A stretch of 64,000 bases of DNA from Tamarix chinensis (Eukaryota; Streptophyta; Magnoliopsida; Caryophyllales; Tamaricaceae): contig CM060180.1 of assembly GCA_030549775.1 (NCBI GenBank), forward strand, positions 91,782,172 through 91,846,171, read 5' to 3'. Within the stretch, counting starts at the first letter, position 1. Every line of letters begins with the position of its first letter. Under the pieces are notes generated by a model. That model did no database searches. It saw only the letters and a list, made by a program, of their open reading frames with translations, and was not told the origin of the DNA. Both the position numbers and the translations under genes were made by a program. Positions 23,731 to 37,635 of the stretch are shown in pieces.

Positions 23731-24441
23731 ACATGTTGAAGAAAAATCAAGTTATAACTAAGCTAAACCTAAGATAAATTTACAATTCCCATTCAAGGGA
23801 GACTAAAGGTGGGTATGGTGGAAAGTGTTGCTGGAGTAATGATGGTAGACATGGATTGGATGTCCAGATCCTCACTTTCAATGTCTTTAGAGTTAGCTAT
23901 CTCAACCACAACATGTCCAATCCTAGTGGCCTCAATGAGGGAATCAATAATGATTAAGTGATCATAATTAAAAATAAATATTATAGTAATAAAAAAGAAT
24001 GCTAATAATATTGATAAAAATAATCAATTATAGTAATAATAATAATAATAATAATTAAAAATGTAATTAATTAGGAAGGTTTAGTGTCCTAGGAGTGGTA
24101 TTGAAGATGTCCTTGTTGGGTCTCCTTTTTTTTATTGTGGTTGTCTGTCATGCTCCTTTCCTTAGTTAAGTTAAGTGACTTGCTCAACAACATATCATGT
24201 ATTTCAACAATGTCAATTACAAACTATCATGAAATTTTTTTAAAATATATTTTTATTATAATAATAGAAAATTAAATCAATTGAATTCTATTTACAATAT
24301 GTATAATAATTATATTTTATAATTATAGGTTAGTAGCATAGAAACAATAGGTCAAGTTGTGAAGAGAATGAAGGATAGAGAAAAAATGGTAAGGAGAATG
24401 TGAGAAAATTTTGATATAAGACAAAAGTAGAGTGTTTATCA

Positions 24442-24472
<31 letters not shown>

Positions 24473-24490
24473 CTTCTTCTTCTTCTTCTT

Positions 24491-24521
<31 letters not shown>

Positions 24522-25379
24522 TTCTTCTTCTTTTATAATTTGTATCCACCTCCGCATATATATATATATATATTTTTATTCATGAATAGAATCATAAGTG
24601 AATTGAACTTACCTATTAACAAGTTTAGCTAGATCATTCATTTAGTTAAATAAACTAAAAAATGAGCCTTATTTTCAGCTTTTTTTATCAAACAAGTCAA
24701 ATATGAGGAAGCTAAGCTCTACTCATATGTAGCCTTAGGCTCATGAGTTATAACCAAGTTTGTTTATTAAAATCTTGATATGATTCATTCATTTAGTTAA
24801 ATAATCTAAATCTTATTTTATACTTATTTATTAAATAAACTGAGCTCGAGCATAAACAAGTTTGGCTTGGCTCATATACACCTTTACTCACAAAAAGAAA
24901 CCAATTTTTCCTAGAAAAAATAATATTTTCATAGTTTTTCATGAAGGATTTCCCTAAGAAATTTTTTTGACATATCTTGAACATAAACCATTTAATTCCA
25001 AACATGTTTTAGTTGCAAATTTTTATTTCAAATATGGAAACAATGAAAACAAAAGAATACCGACTACCCCCTAAAATAAAAAGTGTGTATACCAAAGGAT
25101 GAATTGTATGTAGAAGGCAAGTATTAAAATAACTTTCATTAGGATTATTAGAAAAATACAACATTTATACTATAATTTTTAATAAATGTTTCTCTATAAT
25201 GTGACACCTATATTAATATAATTTTGACTTAAAAATAATTTATATGCATCTTTCACTACCCTATTTCTACTAAATATCTTACCACAACTACATATATATC
25301 TCATCATACATCTAAGTATTTTTTTACTACTATTAAATATATTTTCACCATTTTTTTCTAAAATGTTTCATCCTTGATC
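23731..25379. other. Intergenic, no gene; microsatellites
   Basis: AT-rich sequence without a credible frame. It includes an (AAT)n run near 24029-24053 and the long (TTC)n run at 24443-24532. Confidence 0.6.
24443..24532. repeat. (TTC)n microsatellite, about 29 units
   Basis: Nearly uninterrupted CTT/TTC repeat with one A interruption near 24521. The poly-Phe open frame across it is a by-product. Confidence 0.97.
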
Positions 25380-27223
25380 AGTAGCACCCTCAAAGTTACT
25401 ACTTATAAATTTAATTTTGCAAAAATGTAATCTAATAAATAATGGTTGTTATCACCACACTTAGTATAAGTTTAATTTCCTCACCTTACTTATTCCAAGT
25501 GCTAAGGCTCAAAACAAGTTAGATTCAAAACAAAGCAGTAGAAATAACATAGATAAAGGTTATGGATAAGCAACCTATAATTTTATGATGATAATACAAA
25601 TAAAACAAGGGACATACGAGTCTGGGGAAAACTAACTACAAAAAATGAGTACCAAAAGGTTCAATGTTGGTTTGCCCTAACTCTTAGACCCAAAATCTTA
25701 TTCCAAAAATGAACACTCCTTGGAAGGAACCCTAGTGATCCTTGTCACATTGATATGCATCATGCCACTTCATGGCCCACACATAATCATCTGCAAATGC
25801 AATATTATTATGATTATATTAAGTAAATCACAATACCTCATAAGAGGAAGCATTGTTACGTTAAATATAATCATTTAATAATTCATAAACATGCTCAAAG
25901 GAAAAAATACATGTAACAACAACATATGAATAATCATATGATAACATTTACGACATTAAAGTCTCATTTTCCATAATCAACATACTTATCCATTTCACAT
26001 CCATCTTAAACACACAATAATCATTATAATGTTATTAATCATAAGTGAGGTAGTGCACTCAGGTTCTATTGATCAACCAACCAAATCAATTATAAATATC
26101 AATGGAAGGGCACAAAGGTAGCTATCGAACCAACAATCTAATGCATACAAAGGCCATTAAACAAATACCTTCAGACCATAACCTAGGGATACTGAGGTAC
26201 ACCTCGTCATATTAGAGCACACAGGCAACACAATAAACTTAGACCATAACCTAGGGATACTAGCGTACATATTTTCATACTAGTTTAATAAGGCAACACA
26301 TTACCCTTATGCCTCCGAGGTCACATAATCCTTAAGTATCGACGTTCCCTAAGAAATTTAGATAACTAAGTAGAGTAGATATATAGCCTTGCTAGGTCAT
26401 TTAGCTACACAAATGAACCAAATCAAATCAAGGTCTAAACCTCATCCTTAGGGTGTCTTACCTTAATAAACCACCAATCTCAAACTTGAGGTCTTCCACT
26501 TTATATATTGATGTTTTGTAAATGTCACATCAATTCTAATTCCAAGTTTAACCATTTTTATTTATTTTGAATTAGTCAACCCTAAGGTCAATAGTCAACA
26601 TCAAAGGTAACCTATCAATGCACTAATGTCATCCTTTATCCAATTACTCATATTAGACTCATTACATTAAAAATGACCAAAATGCCTTTAAAACCCTCGT
26701 CATACAATATTATCCAATTTTTACCCAACTTTATAATGATGATAATTTGTCATGAAAAGGTTAGAATATAATAATTCACAATACTTTAGCATGTAGGTAA
26801 TTTCTAAGGTTTAATGATTGACTATATTTTAATTATGCATGTACTCCCCAACTTACATGTAGTCTAAGCATGCTATTCTAATACGTCATATGTCTCATGC
26901 AACACGTAAATATAGATTTATAGTATGATTATCTATTAAAGATAACAATTAATATCATGGTGCATTTAAGAATGCATTCTAACTCCAGCTTATGCAATAG
27001 CAATTATCACAATTTCACCCTAATTATTCTTGATTACTATCATGCTATATTCATATCAACCCTAGATAAAGAATGTAAAGATAATTATGGAACACTTATA
27101 ATTGCATTAACATAATAACTTAACAATGTCACATATCCTAACAATACCCTAGATATTTATATATCAACCTATTATAGTTTCCACATGGATTAATCTCATT
27201 ATTAATAATTATTTTAATGCACA
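25380..27223 (+). mobile_element. 5' part of a diverged large LTR-like element (copy E)
   Basis: AGTAGCACCCTCAAAGTTACTACTT at about 25380 corresponds to the TGTAACACCCC start of copy A, and CCAAGTGCTAAGGCTCAAAA near 25500 matches copy A near 15038. The block 26190-26500 (CCTAGGGATACTGAGGTACA, ATCCTTAAGTATCGACG, CTTGAGGTCTTCCACTT) matches 16060-16310. It stops where the minus-strand Ty3/gypsy LTR begins. Confidence 0.55.
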
Positions 27224-27992
27224 TGCACAATCCTTCTAAGGATGTTCAATAATCATGTGATTGTCAAATAGTTAGGATTGGTGGCTGCTCAACTAAGAAG
27301 AAGGAATGAAGATATTCAAGCAATAATTTATAAAGTACTCAATAATAACTCAAAGAACTCGACTTTGAATGTCACCTATCTAAGATTACTCCATGTATTC
27401 TTAGGTAGGATTATTCAATTACAAAGAGAGAATTAACTAAGTGATTTACTTGTATTAGATTTCAATATGCTCAACCATCATGTTACAAGTTGTTGGCATC
27501 ATGCTATATATATAGGAGCCTTACATTGCTAACTAGAACACCAATTTAGCCATATGACATATAAATGGCTAACAACACATAAACTAGTATTAGTAATGTA
27601 ATTATATCCTATATAATATATGAATCAACAAAGACTATTATAAAAAAAAAGTAAGCTAATTATTACATGAAACAACTAACAAGAATCCTAATCAAAACAA
27701 TGATGTTGACTTGAAATGCTGACTACGCCACTTGACTAATAGAGTTGACTTTCATAAACAATGTCTTCCTTTGTAATAGCTTGTAACACACGAAACGTTA
27801 TACATCTTAACTTCTTAAATGGTTTGATCTTCTTCTTAAAAATATGTTATATACCTTCAATAATGACTCAAAGTGATATCACCAAGGTTAGTTATATCAT
27901 TGTTATCAAAGAGATATAATGTGATTGGTTCCATAATCAAATATGCCAAATCACTATCATCTTGAGGATCATCTATGGATGCTCTTGCATCA
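27224..27992 (-). repeat. 3' LTR of element C
   Basis: 769 bp; aligns along its full length with 37636-38405. On the minus strand it starts TGATGCAAGAGC and ends GGATTGTGCA. Confidence 0.85.
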
Positions 27993-28054
27993 TTATCCCC
28001 AAATTGAGAAGAATTTATACTCAAATCTACATCACTAAAATAAGGAGATAAATC

Positions 28055-31000
28055 TTTACATCAGAGGTCCCTAAGGGATTCTGATCAAATCATTACAAAA
28101 TACATGTGAATAACGCATAAGGCTATAATAAAATAAATTACAGCATAAGACCCAATTCAAAAACTTGGTCCGCCATGGACCCTCCGAAAAACCTTTCGAA
28201 TATCCTTACTCTCAAGCCCCAAACTAACCGAGGTAAGTCCTTTACTGGCCATTGCAAGGACCTACATATGGTTCTCGACTCGTGAGAATGACCAATTAAC
28301 TAAATAGACAAGCACATTAGAATGCTATGTAAGCCAAGTTACTCCCTCAATATAATACAAGTATACCAATTTACCATACATGAATATAAGTTACAGTATG
28401 TATCTTGATAATACCATATACAAAGGTAAAAGTGCATAAAGACATGCTATCATGTATAATTCCAACACATTGTACATGATTCTTAGATACACAACCTTCT
28501 CACATAAGCACTTACATAAGTAATAACAAAGAGCATCTAAGCAACCTCTAGGGTTTATTTCCAATTATCTAATTCGTTAGGTTATACCATTTACTTATTC
28601 ATATATGAGACAAGTCAATCATTCAATCAATATTCCATTCCACAACCACTTAATCATTTCAAACATTATCCAAGTGTATAAACCAACTTTATTCATTTTT
28701 ATCAATCATACCATTACTTCCATTTCTTTACCAATCATTAACCAATCACTTTGTCATTACCCATAATTTCAACCAATATTTACCATCTATATTTTATTGT
28801 CAATGAGCCATGGGTTGTGCACCACCCTACGGTCTTGCATACCATGGAAGCATATCCACATAAGGGAAATAAAGTCAAAGCCAATCACCAAGTGGACATA
28901 AGTCCCGGCCAAAGCCAATCATCAAAGTGGACATATGTCTAGGGTAAATCCAACTAGTATGGACAGAAGTCTAAGCCGAAGCCAACCACCCAGGTAACCA
29001 GACCCTTTACTATCAATACCCCTTAGTACATTAGTACTGTCTAGAGTAGGTACGGCACCGGGACCTCTTAGGATCCTGCTTGAAGGCATCAAAAACACCC
29101 GAAGGCAGACTAACCCCCAATAGCTAATCAAGGTTTGTGTAACCTAAACCCATATTCAACTCAAATTTCTTTCAATTCATGTAATTAGTATTTTATTCAC
29201 AAGTATGGGTGATCATACAAGGCCCATACAAAAGCAATCAATTCAACTTCCTATGTTAGTCCATATTAATCCTTTTCTTTCCATTTTTCCCACCATGTGG
29301 GTTCTCCAACTCTCCTTGGCCAATGCTATTAATAACCACCATACCACTTATGTTAAGCCTATACCAATTTTCATTACTCTTTTCTCACTATTGTCACTTG
29401 TCATAAGTGAAATACTCAAATAACCGTTACACTTCTCATAATATATACCATAAGTTATGATCCATTTTAATCCTTACATTAGGCAAATAATCCATAATAA
29501 AATGTGTATTTTATCCCATTAATTATCATGGTACAATCCCAAACATAATATCAAAGCATAAAAGAACCAAAGAGAAGAAAATCAAGCAAACTAGTCTAAG
29601 TAGGTGACTGGTTTGGCCCAACCAATTGATCGATTGCACCAACCAGCCGATGGTTTAGTTCTACCAGTTGATCAATTTAACTCAACCAGACCATGCTTTC
29701 CTCATACTTATTGATCAGTTTGTGCAAACCCATCGACTGTTCATAGACCAGTAAATCAATTTTGCCTAACCAATCAATGAATTTAAGTAGAAATCATGGC
29801 CATGACCTCTACAAACTTACCAGTCAATGGGTTGGGTCAACTAGTCGACTGTTCTAGGAATTAATGAATTGGTTTAACCTAAATAATCAATCAGTTTGCC
29901 CTAACATAGCATCAACCATTAAATTTCATGCAAATTATTACACATACATCATTCTTAACCACATTAAAACATGTATCAACACCAACTAACATATTTCCAA
30001 CCAAGTTAACATGCATTTCTCAGCATAGAATCATCATAGCTCCTTTACATCCATTTTCATGCTTTTTACTCAAATCATTTCATCTAATCATCTAAGATAC
30101 ATATACAACTATAATTCTTCATGCCAACATGTAGAAATAAACTAAAGGTAACACCTAACATGAAGGAATATGTGCTAAACATTTGTTAAGAAAGAATCAC
30201 TTGCTTGATGTAGAAAACATTTCCTTAAAACTAGAGTTCCAACTATGGGAAATCTCATCTTTGAAACCTTAAACCAAGATCTTAAACATAGACATTATAG
30301 CAAAATCCTATCAAATTTTGAAACTAAAAAAAGAGAGAGAGTAAGGACATACCAACTTGAGGCCAAAAATAAGGAAATAGCTAAATCAAACATTTTCCCT
30401 AAATCCACATCTACCTTGCTTAGAAATCAAAACAAGAGAGAGCTAGAGACTGGATCTAGATAGTGTAAGAATATTGATTGACCATACTTGAAGTGTAGAA
30501 AGAAATGAGGGAATACCAGACTTAGAAAATTTTGTGAATGAAAGAAAGGTGCATAATAGGGATTACTAAGGGTTATTTATAGCCAACCAATGAAAACAAA
30601 ATACTAATGGTTTGAGAATCAACTCAAAAACTTACCATTGGTCATTTGAATTAGATCAGAATAGACGTATTTGGTCCAGAATTTGCTAACCAATTCTCTA
30701 GAGCTCAGATGGTGTCTTTGGAGAATTTAGGTCAATTAGACCAGAATTAGTATTCACGAATGGAGTACTAGGAAGTCAACATGGAAGGAATATTATAACT
30801 ATTTAGAAGCATGCCTCAGATCGAAGCATTCGATCTTAGAATTGCGCAAAGGAGAGTGGAGGAAGAAGATAATCATCTTCCCCCTTAATTGACCTAATCA
30901 ACCTCCATATCAAATTGAGGTAAAAATTAAGGTTAAATGTATCATAAAAGTGGTTATGAATCCCTTAGGAACAAATTGGCATGGGTTGGTAATGTTCTAT

Positions 31001-31343
31001 TTTAGTGTAAGGGATTTTTTTAGAAAATTTAAGCTCAAAAAATATGACCAACTCGACAAACCAGTCGATGGGTTTGGGTCTACTAATCATTTGTTCTACC
31101 ACTAGTTGATTCGTTTCTCACAACCAGTCAATCAATTTAGTTCAAGAGCCCAAATTGGCTGAAATGACAAACCAGTCAATCGATTCATAGAACCTATTGA
31201 TCTATTTGCCTACAAAACTCAATAAGCTTTATTTTTTTGACATGATTTCAAGTCAAATTTTGTCCCAACCCAAATAATAACATTAAATAAAAATCAAAGG
31301 CCCAAAATTCCTCATTCAACCATCACATAAAAATGTGGAGTAT
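28055..31343 (-). mobile_element. 3.3-kb insertion inside the integrase tail of element C
   Basis: TAAATC is duplicated on both sides (28049-28054 and 31344-31349). Removing the insert plus one copy restores an uninterrupted FNVGDLSPY reading of the integrase tail, so the boundaries are firm. The insert has no gag-pol. Its minus-strand start (ATACTCCACATTTTTATGTG) resembles the forward sequence at 40725 and 40983. It contains repeats with ACCAGTCGATGGTTT-like motifs (29580-29920, 31040-31200) and low-complexity frames only. The ends are not TG...CA, so the element class is unclear. Confidence 0.65.
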
Positions 31344-33790
31344 TAAATCACCAACATTAAATGTCATCAAAAGGCTACCATATAATTCAGGAAGTTCAAG
31401 TTTATAAGTATTTTCTCCAAAATTTTTAAGGATTTTAAATGGTCCATATACTCTTGGAATTAGTTTATATTTCCTTAGGTTTGGAAAAATTTATTTATGC
31501 AAATGTAACCACACTGAATCACAAAGAGAAAATACATGTTGAGTGCGATGTGTATTAGCTTATTTTTGATATCTTGAATTGGCTCATTATTTGTTCCCCT
31601 TGATTTGTTGATGATGATTTTGGAATAAGTTTACTCATTCCTTATCCTTATAGTTATTATGTTCGCATTTCTTCAAGGGTACCATATTAATTGGTATATA
31701 AGGATTAACTCCATACATAAATTTGAATGTACTTGAACATGTACTACTTGAAGGACTTTGATTATAAGCAAATTATGCATGAGCTAACTTAATATCCCAT
31801 TCTCTAGTATTTTTACTTATCAATACCATTAACAATGTGCCAAGAGTATGGTTTTTAACTTCAGTTTGTCCATCGGCTTGTAGATGATGTGAAGTACTAC
31901 ATAATAACTTGGTGCCTACAATATGCCATAGTGTTTTTGAAAGTAAGTAAGGAACTTGACATCCCTATCTAAAACAATAGGTTTAGGTATGCCATATAGT
32001 CTTATAATTTATTTGAAATACAAATAATTGACATGTGTAGCATCATTAGTTTTATTATATTAAATAAAATGAGTCATTTTAGAAAACCTATCTACCACGA
32101 CTATAATACAATCTTTACCTCTTTGTGTTCTAGGCAACCCTAAGACAAAGTCTACATTAACTCCATCACATTGTTGACTAGTCATAGGTAATGGTGTATA
32201 TAAACCTTTGTCGAAGAAACTTTTACCCTTTTTATAAGAAACATATTGATTTACTACAATTTATACACCCTTTATCATGCTTGGACAATAGAAATTTTCT
32301 TCCAGTATCTGTAATTTTTTCTCAGTACCAAAATGGCCTACAATAACTCCTTCATGTACCTCTTTTATATTTAAATCCTTTTTACTTGACCTTGGTACAC
32401 AATGTCTATTAAGTTTAAATAAAAATTCATCTTTTATTTTAAAATTAAAATGTTTCCCATTTTCTTTACATAACCGATATTCTTCATGAAAATCTTCATC
32501 ATTGGGTTACATTACCTTTAGCATTTCAAAACCTAACAAATTAGCATCCAACATGATGAGTAATGTAGATCTTCTAGAAAGAGAATTGTCTACTTTTTTT
32601 TTCTTTTCCATCTAAGTGTTTGATAGAGAACACAAAAGATTATAAGAAGTTTACCTACTTTGGATGTCTAGGGATTTTTTTACCGTATAATATTTCAAAC
32701 TTTCATGATCAAAATGTAATACAAAGTGTTAAGGTATTAAATAATGGTTCCATGTCTCTAAACTTTTATGATAATAAATATGTTTTTTTCATATGTCAAA
32801 TACCTCAATCTAGATCGATTTAGTTTTTCACTAAAATATGCTATAGGTCTTTTTCTTGTGAAAGAACTCCACTGAAACTTACCCCACTAGCATCATAAGC
32901 TACCTCAAAGAACGGGTCAAAATTAGGAATAGATAATATAGGAGCATTACACAATTTACTATTGAGAGTATCGAAGGCCTTAGTCTCTTCATTTCCCCAA
33001 GTGAATTCTCCTTTCTTCATGATTTGAGTGATAAGTGCAACTATAGCAGAGAAATCTTTAACAAATATCTTATATAAAGTAGCTAACCCATGAAAACTTC
33101 GTACAAGATATATATAGGAATAGGCCACTCTTGAATAACTTGTATCTTTATAGGATCCACTTTAACACCTTTATCACTAATAATATAATAAAAAAAAACT
33201 ATAATTGGAAGCACAAATTCATATTTTTTTTCTTTAATTTTTCATATAGTTTAGTCTCCCTTAGTTTACCAAATATTTTCCTTAAATGTAGAAAATGATT
33301 ATGTTCATTATTATTATATATAAGTATGTCATGCAAATAAACTATAATAAATTGACCTAGGAAAGGATGAATAAATACTATCATTAGTCTCATAACGGAA
33401 CTAGGTACATTTCACAATGAGAAAGGCATAACAACCCATTCATAGAAACCATATTTAATTTTATTGACGCTTCACATTAATATCCTTCCCTAATAACCAT
33501 TCAATGGTTACCATACTTAAGTCTTGTTTGGAGAAAACACATGCACCACATAGTTCATCAAGCATGTCATCAATTCTAGGCATAGAAAAGTGATACTTGA
33601 TAGCTATATTATTCAAGGCTTTAGAATCTATACACATGCACCAGGTACCATCTTTTTCAGGAACTAATAAAGTAGGTACAGAACTAGGACTCATGCTCTC
33701 TCTCACATAACCTTTATTTACTTTCTCTTTAATTTATCTTTGCAATTCCGTAGCTTCCTCTAGATTACATCTATAGTCAAGTTTTTTAGA
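31344..33790 (-). pseudogene. Broken pol (reverse transcriptase, RNase H, integrase) of element C
   Basis: Minus-strand pieces are readable in several frames. RT palm has TLLVPEKDGTW and FSKQDLS (33706-33461), with the active-site box as YLHD instead of YLDD (33393-33199). The connection and RNase H carry RSFHGLA (33128-32841). The integrase core shows [10 protein letters not shown] (about 32110-32150), and the tail GPFKIL and FNVGDL (31470-31345). Stops and frameshifts separate them. It would be inactive. Confidence 0.85.
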
Positions 33791-34476
33791 TCAAGGTGTT
33801 TTGGGAATTAAATCTGTAGCATGATCTATACCTCTAATAAGTGGTAGTCAAGGAGGTAAATCATCTATAAATACAACACTATACTCATTAAAAAAATTAG
33901 TAAGGTTTGAATTGCTAGAAATTTTCTACCCAAACTGAGATGATTTTTTTATTAAGTATAACAAACACCCTCCTCCTCCTCAGTGCAATTAATCATTTTC
34001 CGTTCATGTAAAAATATACTCTATTTAACCTCAGGTGGTTGTGCATAATCACAATGATATGTTTTCAAATTATATTTCTTTTTATCTTTATGAACAACAT
34101 ATTCATATTGACATTGTCTTCCTAGTAAAATACCACAAGCATCCATAGGCAAAACATCACATAATACGTCATCATGTTAATCACTAATGTAAAAAGTAAC
34201 TAGGGTTTTTTTAGTCACCTTATCTCCTTTATCCTTATTATTCCATTGTAATGAATATGGTTTATGACCTGTATTAGTCACTAGCCCTATTTGTTAGAAC
34301 ATTTTTTACTAGCAATATTATTACATAGATCACTATCTATAATGACCCTACAAACCTCATCCCCAATTCTAGACTTAGTTTTAAAAATTTATCTTTTTGT
34401 GTAGATTGATCAATATGTAGTATTTGTAATGCCTTTTGAAGTAAAATATAATAATTTCCATCCTCTTCATACATAC

Positions 34477-35470
34477 TTAAGACATCATCATTAGATTCAT
34501 TTTTTTGGTCATTTTCACCAATACATGTTCCATGTTCTCAATTTCACTCAAGGTCAAAACTAACGGATTATGACATTCTCTAGAAAAATTACCATATCTT
34601 TTAAATTTGAAAATTTTCTTATCGAACATTTGAGTCACTTTATTTTTACCCTTGTCATATTGGTTATGATGAATCTTTTTATCATTATCCAAATAGATGT
34701 GTTCTAAGCTTTGATGTAGATACATTAATATAAGTTTTGTTGGATCTAGAAGTTGAAGCACTTGCCTTGAGATAGGCTTTGGTAGACTTAGTTTATCTTT
34801 CACATTTAAGGCCAACTTAGTCAAATTATCAAGAGAATCATAGGCTAACATTTTAACTTTTACCCTAATCAAGCTATTATGGCCACCTAAGTGTCTAGAA
34901 CACTTTTTTTCTTTTCTTTCTTGCATGTCACATAAGAGTGCTAGTCTTTTAAATTCTCTAGTGCTTTATTCTTAACTATGAATCCCTTACCTAATATTAG
35001 TCAATTTGATATAAATATCTTGCTCATACTTCTTGGGTACAAATTTTTTCTTAGGTGTTTCTTTAACTTTTTTCAAAACTTTATTTTACTTTTGTTGTGC
35101 CTCTCATAGGTTTTATTAAGATTATCATACCAAACCCTAGCAAAATTTTTGAATTTAAGAGTTTCTAATTTATACTTATGTTCATCATCATACCCTCTAA
35201 ACTCAAATATTACTTTAATTTCATACAACCTTTCAAAAAATAATCCAACAACTAATACACCATAGAAATCTAGATGGTCAAGCTTTATACCTTTATCTTA
35301 AAAATGGTTGTACCTTGGTGGATGATTTGTATAACCTCTTCAATTTTGGATAACATACTTTGATCCATTCTCTTATTCTCTCTCTTCATACTCCATTTGA
35401 GTATTGATGTGGTGATGTGTGTGGGAGGATAGAATTCTCAAATTGGTGATGTTAAGGCTCGATTATGTTG
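34477..35470 (-). pseudogene. Broken gag of element C
   Basis: Homologous on the minus strand to the gag of the 58.3-kb copy (GYDDEHKYKLETLKFKNFA near 35190; RHLGGHNSLIR near 34880). The zinc knuckle near 34580 is decayed: the first two Cys are Phe and the His is Asn, while the last Cys survives. Several frame breaks are present. Confidence 0.75.
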
Positions 35471-35580
35471 GTAATAATTAGAATAAGGCTCCACAATGAA
35501 GAATAGATGATAAAACATTTGAATAGGGTGAATTAAAGATGAATAAGTTTCAAATAAAGTGATGATGGTTTGGTGATGAT

Positions 35581-35840
35581 GGTTAACTTATGGTGATGAC
35601 TTGAATAGGTTGTGATAATTAAGATATGTATTCAATAATGGTGTGTTGAGGATGATGATGCTTCAAAGGTTAAGGTTTAGATGGAAGATGATGTCGTGGT
35701 TTAGGTTCAGGGTTAACTTATGGTGATGATTCGAATAAGTTGTGATAATTAAGATATGTATTCAATAATGGTGTGTTGAGGATGATAATGCTTCAAAGGT
35801 TAAGGTTTAGATGGAATATGATGTCGTGGTTTAGGTTTAG
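35581..35840. repeat. 130-bp tandem duplication in the leader of element C
   Basis: GGTTAACTTATGGTGATGA at 35581 recurs at 35711, and the following ~120 bases match nearly exactly. Confidence 0.9.
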
Positions 35841-35866
35841 GGTTAGGGTTAGGGTTAGGGTTTAGC
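35831..35866. repeat. Short telomere-like run (TTAGGG)4
   Basis: TTTAGG, TTTAGGG and GGTTAGGGTTAGGG units directly follow the 130-bp duplication. It is too short to be more than a simple repeat. Confidence 0.8.
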
Positions 35867-37619
35867 ACCAAATGGAAGGGTTAGGGTTATGTCTTGTTCG
35901 AATAGAAGGGTTTAGGTTTTTGAATGCTGAAATTTGTTTAGGTTTTCAATAAGTTTAAAATTAGGGTGAGGCATGGATAATAATAATGGCTGTAAAAATA
36001 TGGATTATGTAGTGAAGAAAGGATAAAACTTAATATCTAATTCACACAGACAAAGAGATTAAGGTTTTCAAGCTAAATTGTTCGTGCAGATTCGATTAAC
36101 TTTAATTGAACTCACATAGAATTGAAAAATTCAATATTTATCACCAATTTCTTCTTTTATTCATGACATACATGGATCTATATAGCCAATCTACGACTTA
36201 GATAAAAAGCATAATTCAAAAGTTTCCAAGCTAAAAGGTATCATACTACTTTATGCTAACTTTAAGCTTTTGCCAATATCCAACCCTACTACTTAATTAA
36301 TTAATTAGATAAATTAATAATGGTACATGAACAAGCCGTAAATAATCTCCCTATGTAAATTGTCATGCACTCCATGCACATGCATGTAGATACTTAGTAG
36401 CTTGTTTGGTACATTTCTAGCAACATAACCGTCTATTTATCTTCTAATTTGTGGGAGATACTTTCCAAATGAAGAATAATTGGTTCCATAATTATAAAAG
36501 ACAATTCTCAAATTTTTTCTTTTGAATCATGTTCCCCCCTCAATATTAGATTTCCTTCCTCACCATACCGTCCACTGGGTTATGTGTAGCCTCCATGTTG
36601 TTGTGTATGTGTTGAAGAGTCTCTTGGCAACCACCCTTGATTCTAGCCTTTGAAGTTATCTTTAAATGAAAGGAAATTTCTCCAATTGTGTATTTATTGT
36701 ATGTGCACTTTATACAAGTTGTTAAAGAGTATAATATGTAGTCTTCATTTATACCTCTTTATCCATGATTGAATTATGTTGCTAGCTAATGTCTCGACAC
36801 AACTCAACTAATGTTGGACATCACTTCTTAAAGTTTTCTTGATGGTGTGGCAAGGATCTTAAAGAATTCTTAAAATTGATAAGAAGATGGAGATGGAATG
36901 TAAAGGTTGGGATGTGTTATCAAATATTATTGATACACTTCCATGCAATCTTGGTTGCTAATAAAGTAGTACTTCCTTGAAGGAGGAACACAAAAAAATG
37001 GTGAAAGAATGGATAATGGTCAAATGTAAGTCAAGAAATTTTCTTCCCTAACTGTGATCAAATGTTAAAGAATATAATAGAAGTTGAATATCAATATGAT
37101 ACTCAAATAAAATAGATGAATAGGTAAGATTCTTTCTTGATTCAAATCTATCAAGGTTGGTGTCAAATCTAAAAGGACTATTTAACCTAAGAGGGTGTGA
37201 AGAAAAATACTTTATGAGGGAGAAAGAAGGAGATTATCACAAGGGAAATAATAACAAATTCACTCAAGTACTTTGAAGAATCAATATCTTTGAAGATAAA
37301 TAAAGAGAGTTGAAGAAGAGGCTGAAAGATCTAAAGAAGAAGAAGAAGAATCAAATAGTTACCATTAATATTTAAAGGTGTGGATGAGGAGGAGGAAATC
37401 TTTAACCTTCAACTTTTAAGATTCGAAGAGTAGGATAAAGATGTACTAAGTGTTGGGTTGAAGATATAGTACACGACTCGATCACCTTTAAGTTTGAAGT
37501 TGAAGAATAAATAACATGCATGGAAATGAATGGGAGGAAAAAAAATCTTGGAAGATCACATGGCATGGAAGGAGAGAAAAGACTGGAATATCTTTGAATT
37601 GGGAGCAAAGCTAGACGAG

Positions 37620-37631
37620 GCTTTGATACAA
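37620..37631 (-). promoter_or_regulatory. Primer-binding site of element C (tRNA-Met type)
   Basis: The minus strand reads TTGTATCAAAGC, 4 bases inside the 5' LTR. It differs from the plant initiator tRNA-Met complement TGGTATCAGAGC at two positions. Confidence 0.7.
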
Positions 37632-37635
37632 AAAA

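Noticed and set aside
24432..24632. Poly-Phe open frame
   Set aside because: Translation of the (TTC)n microsatellite.
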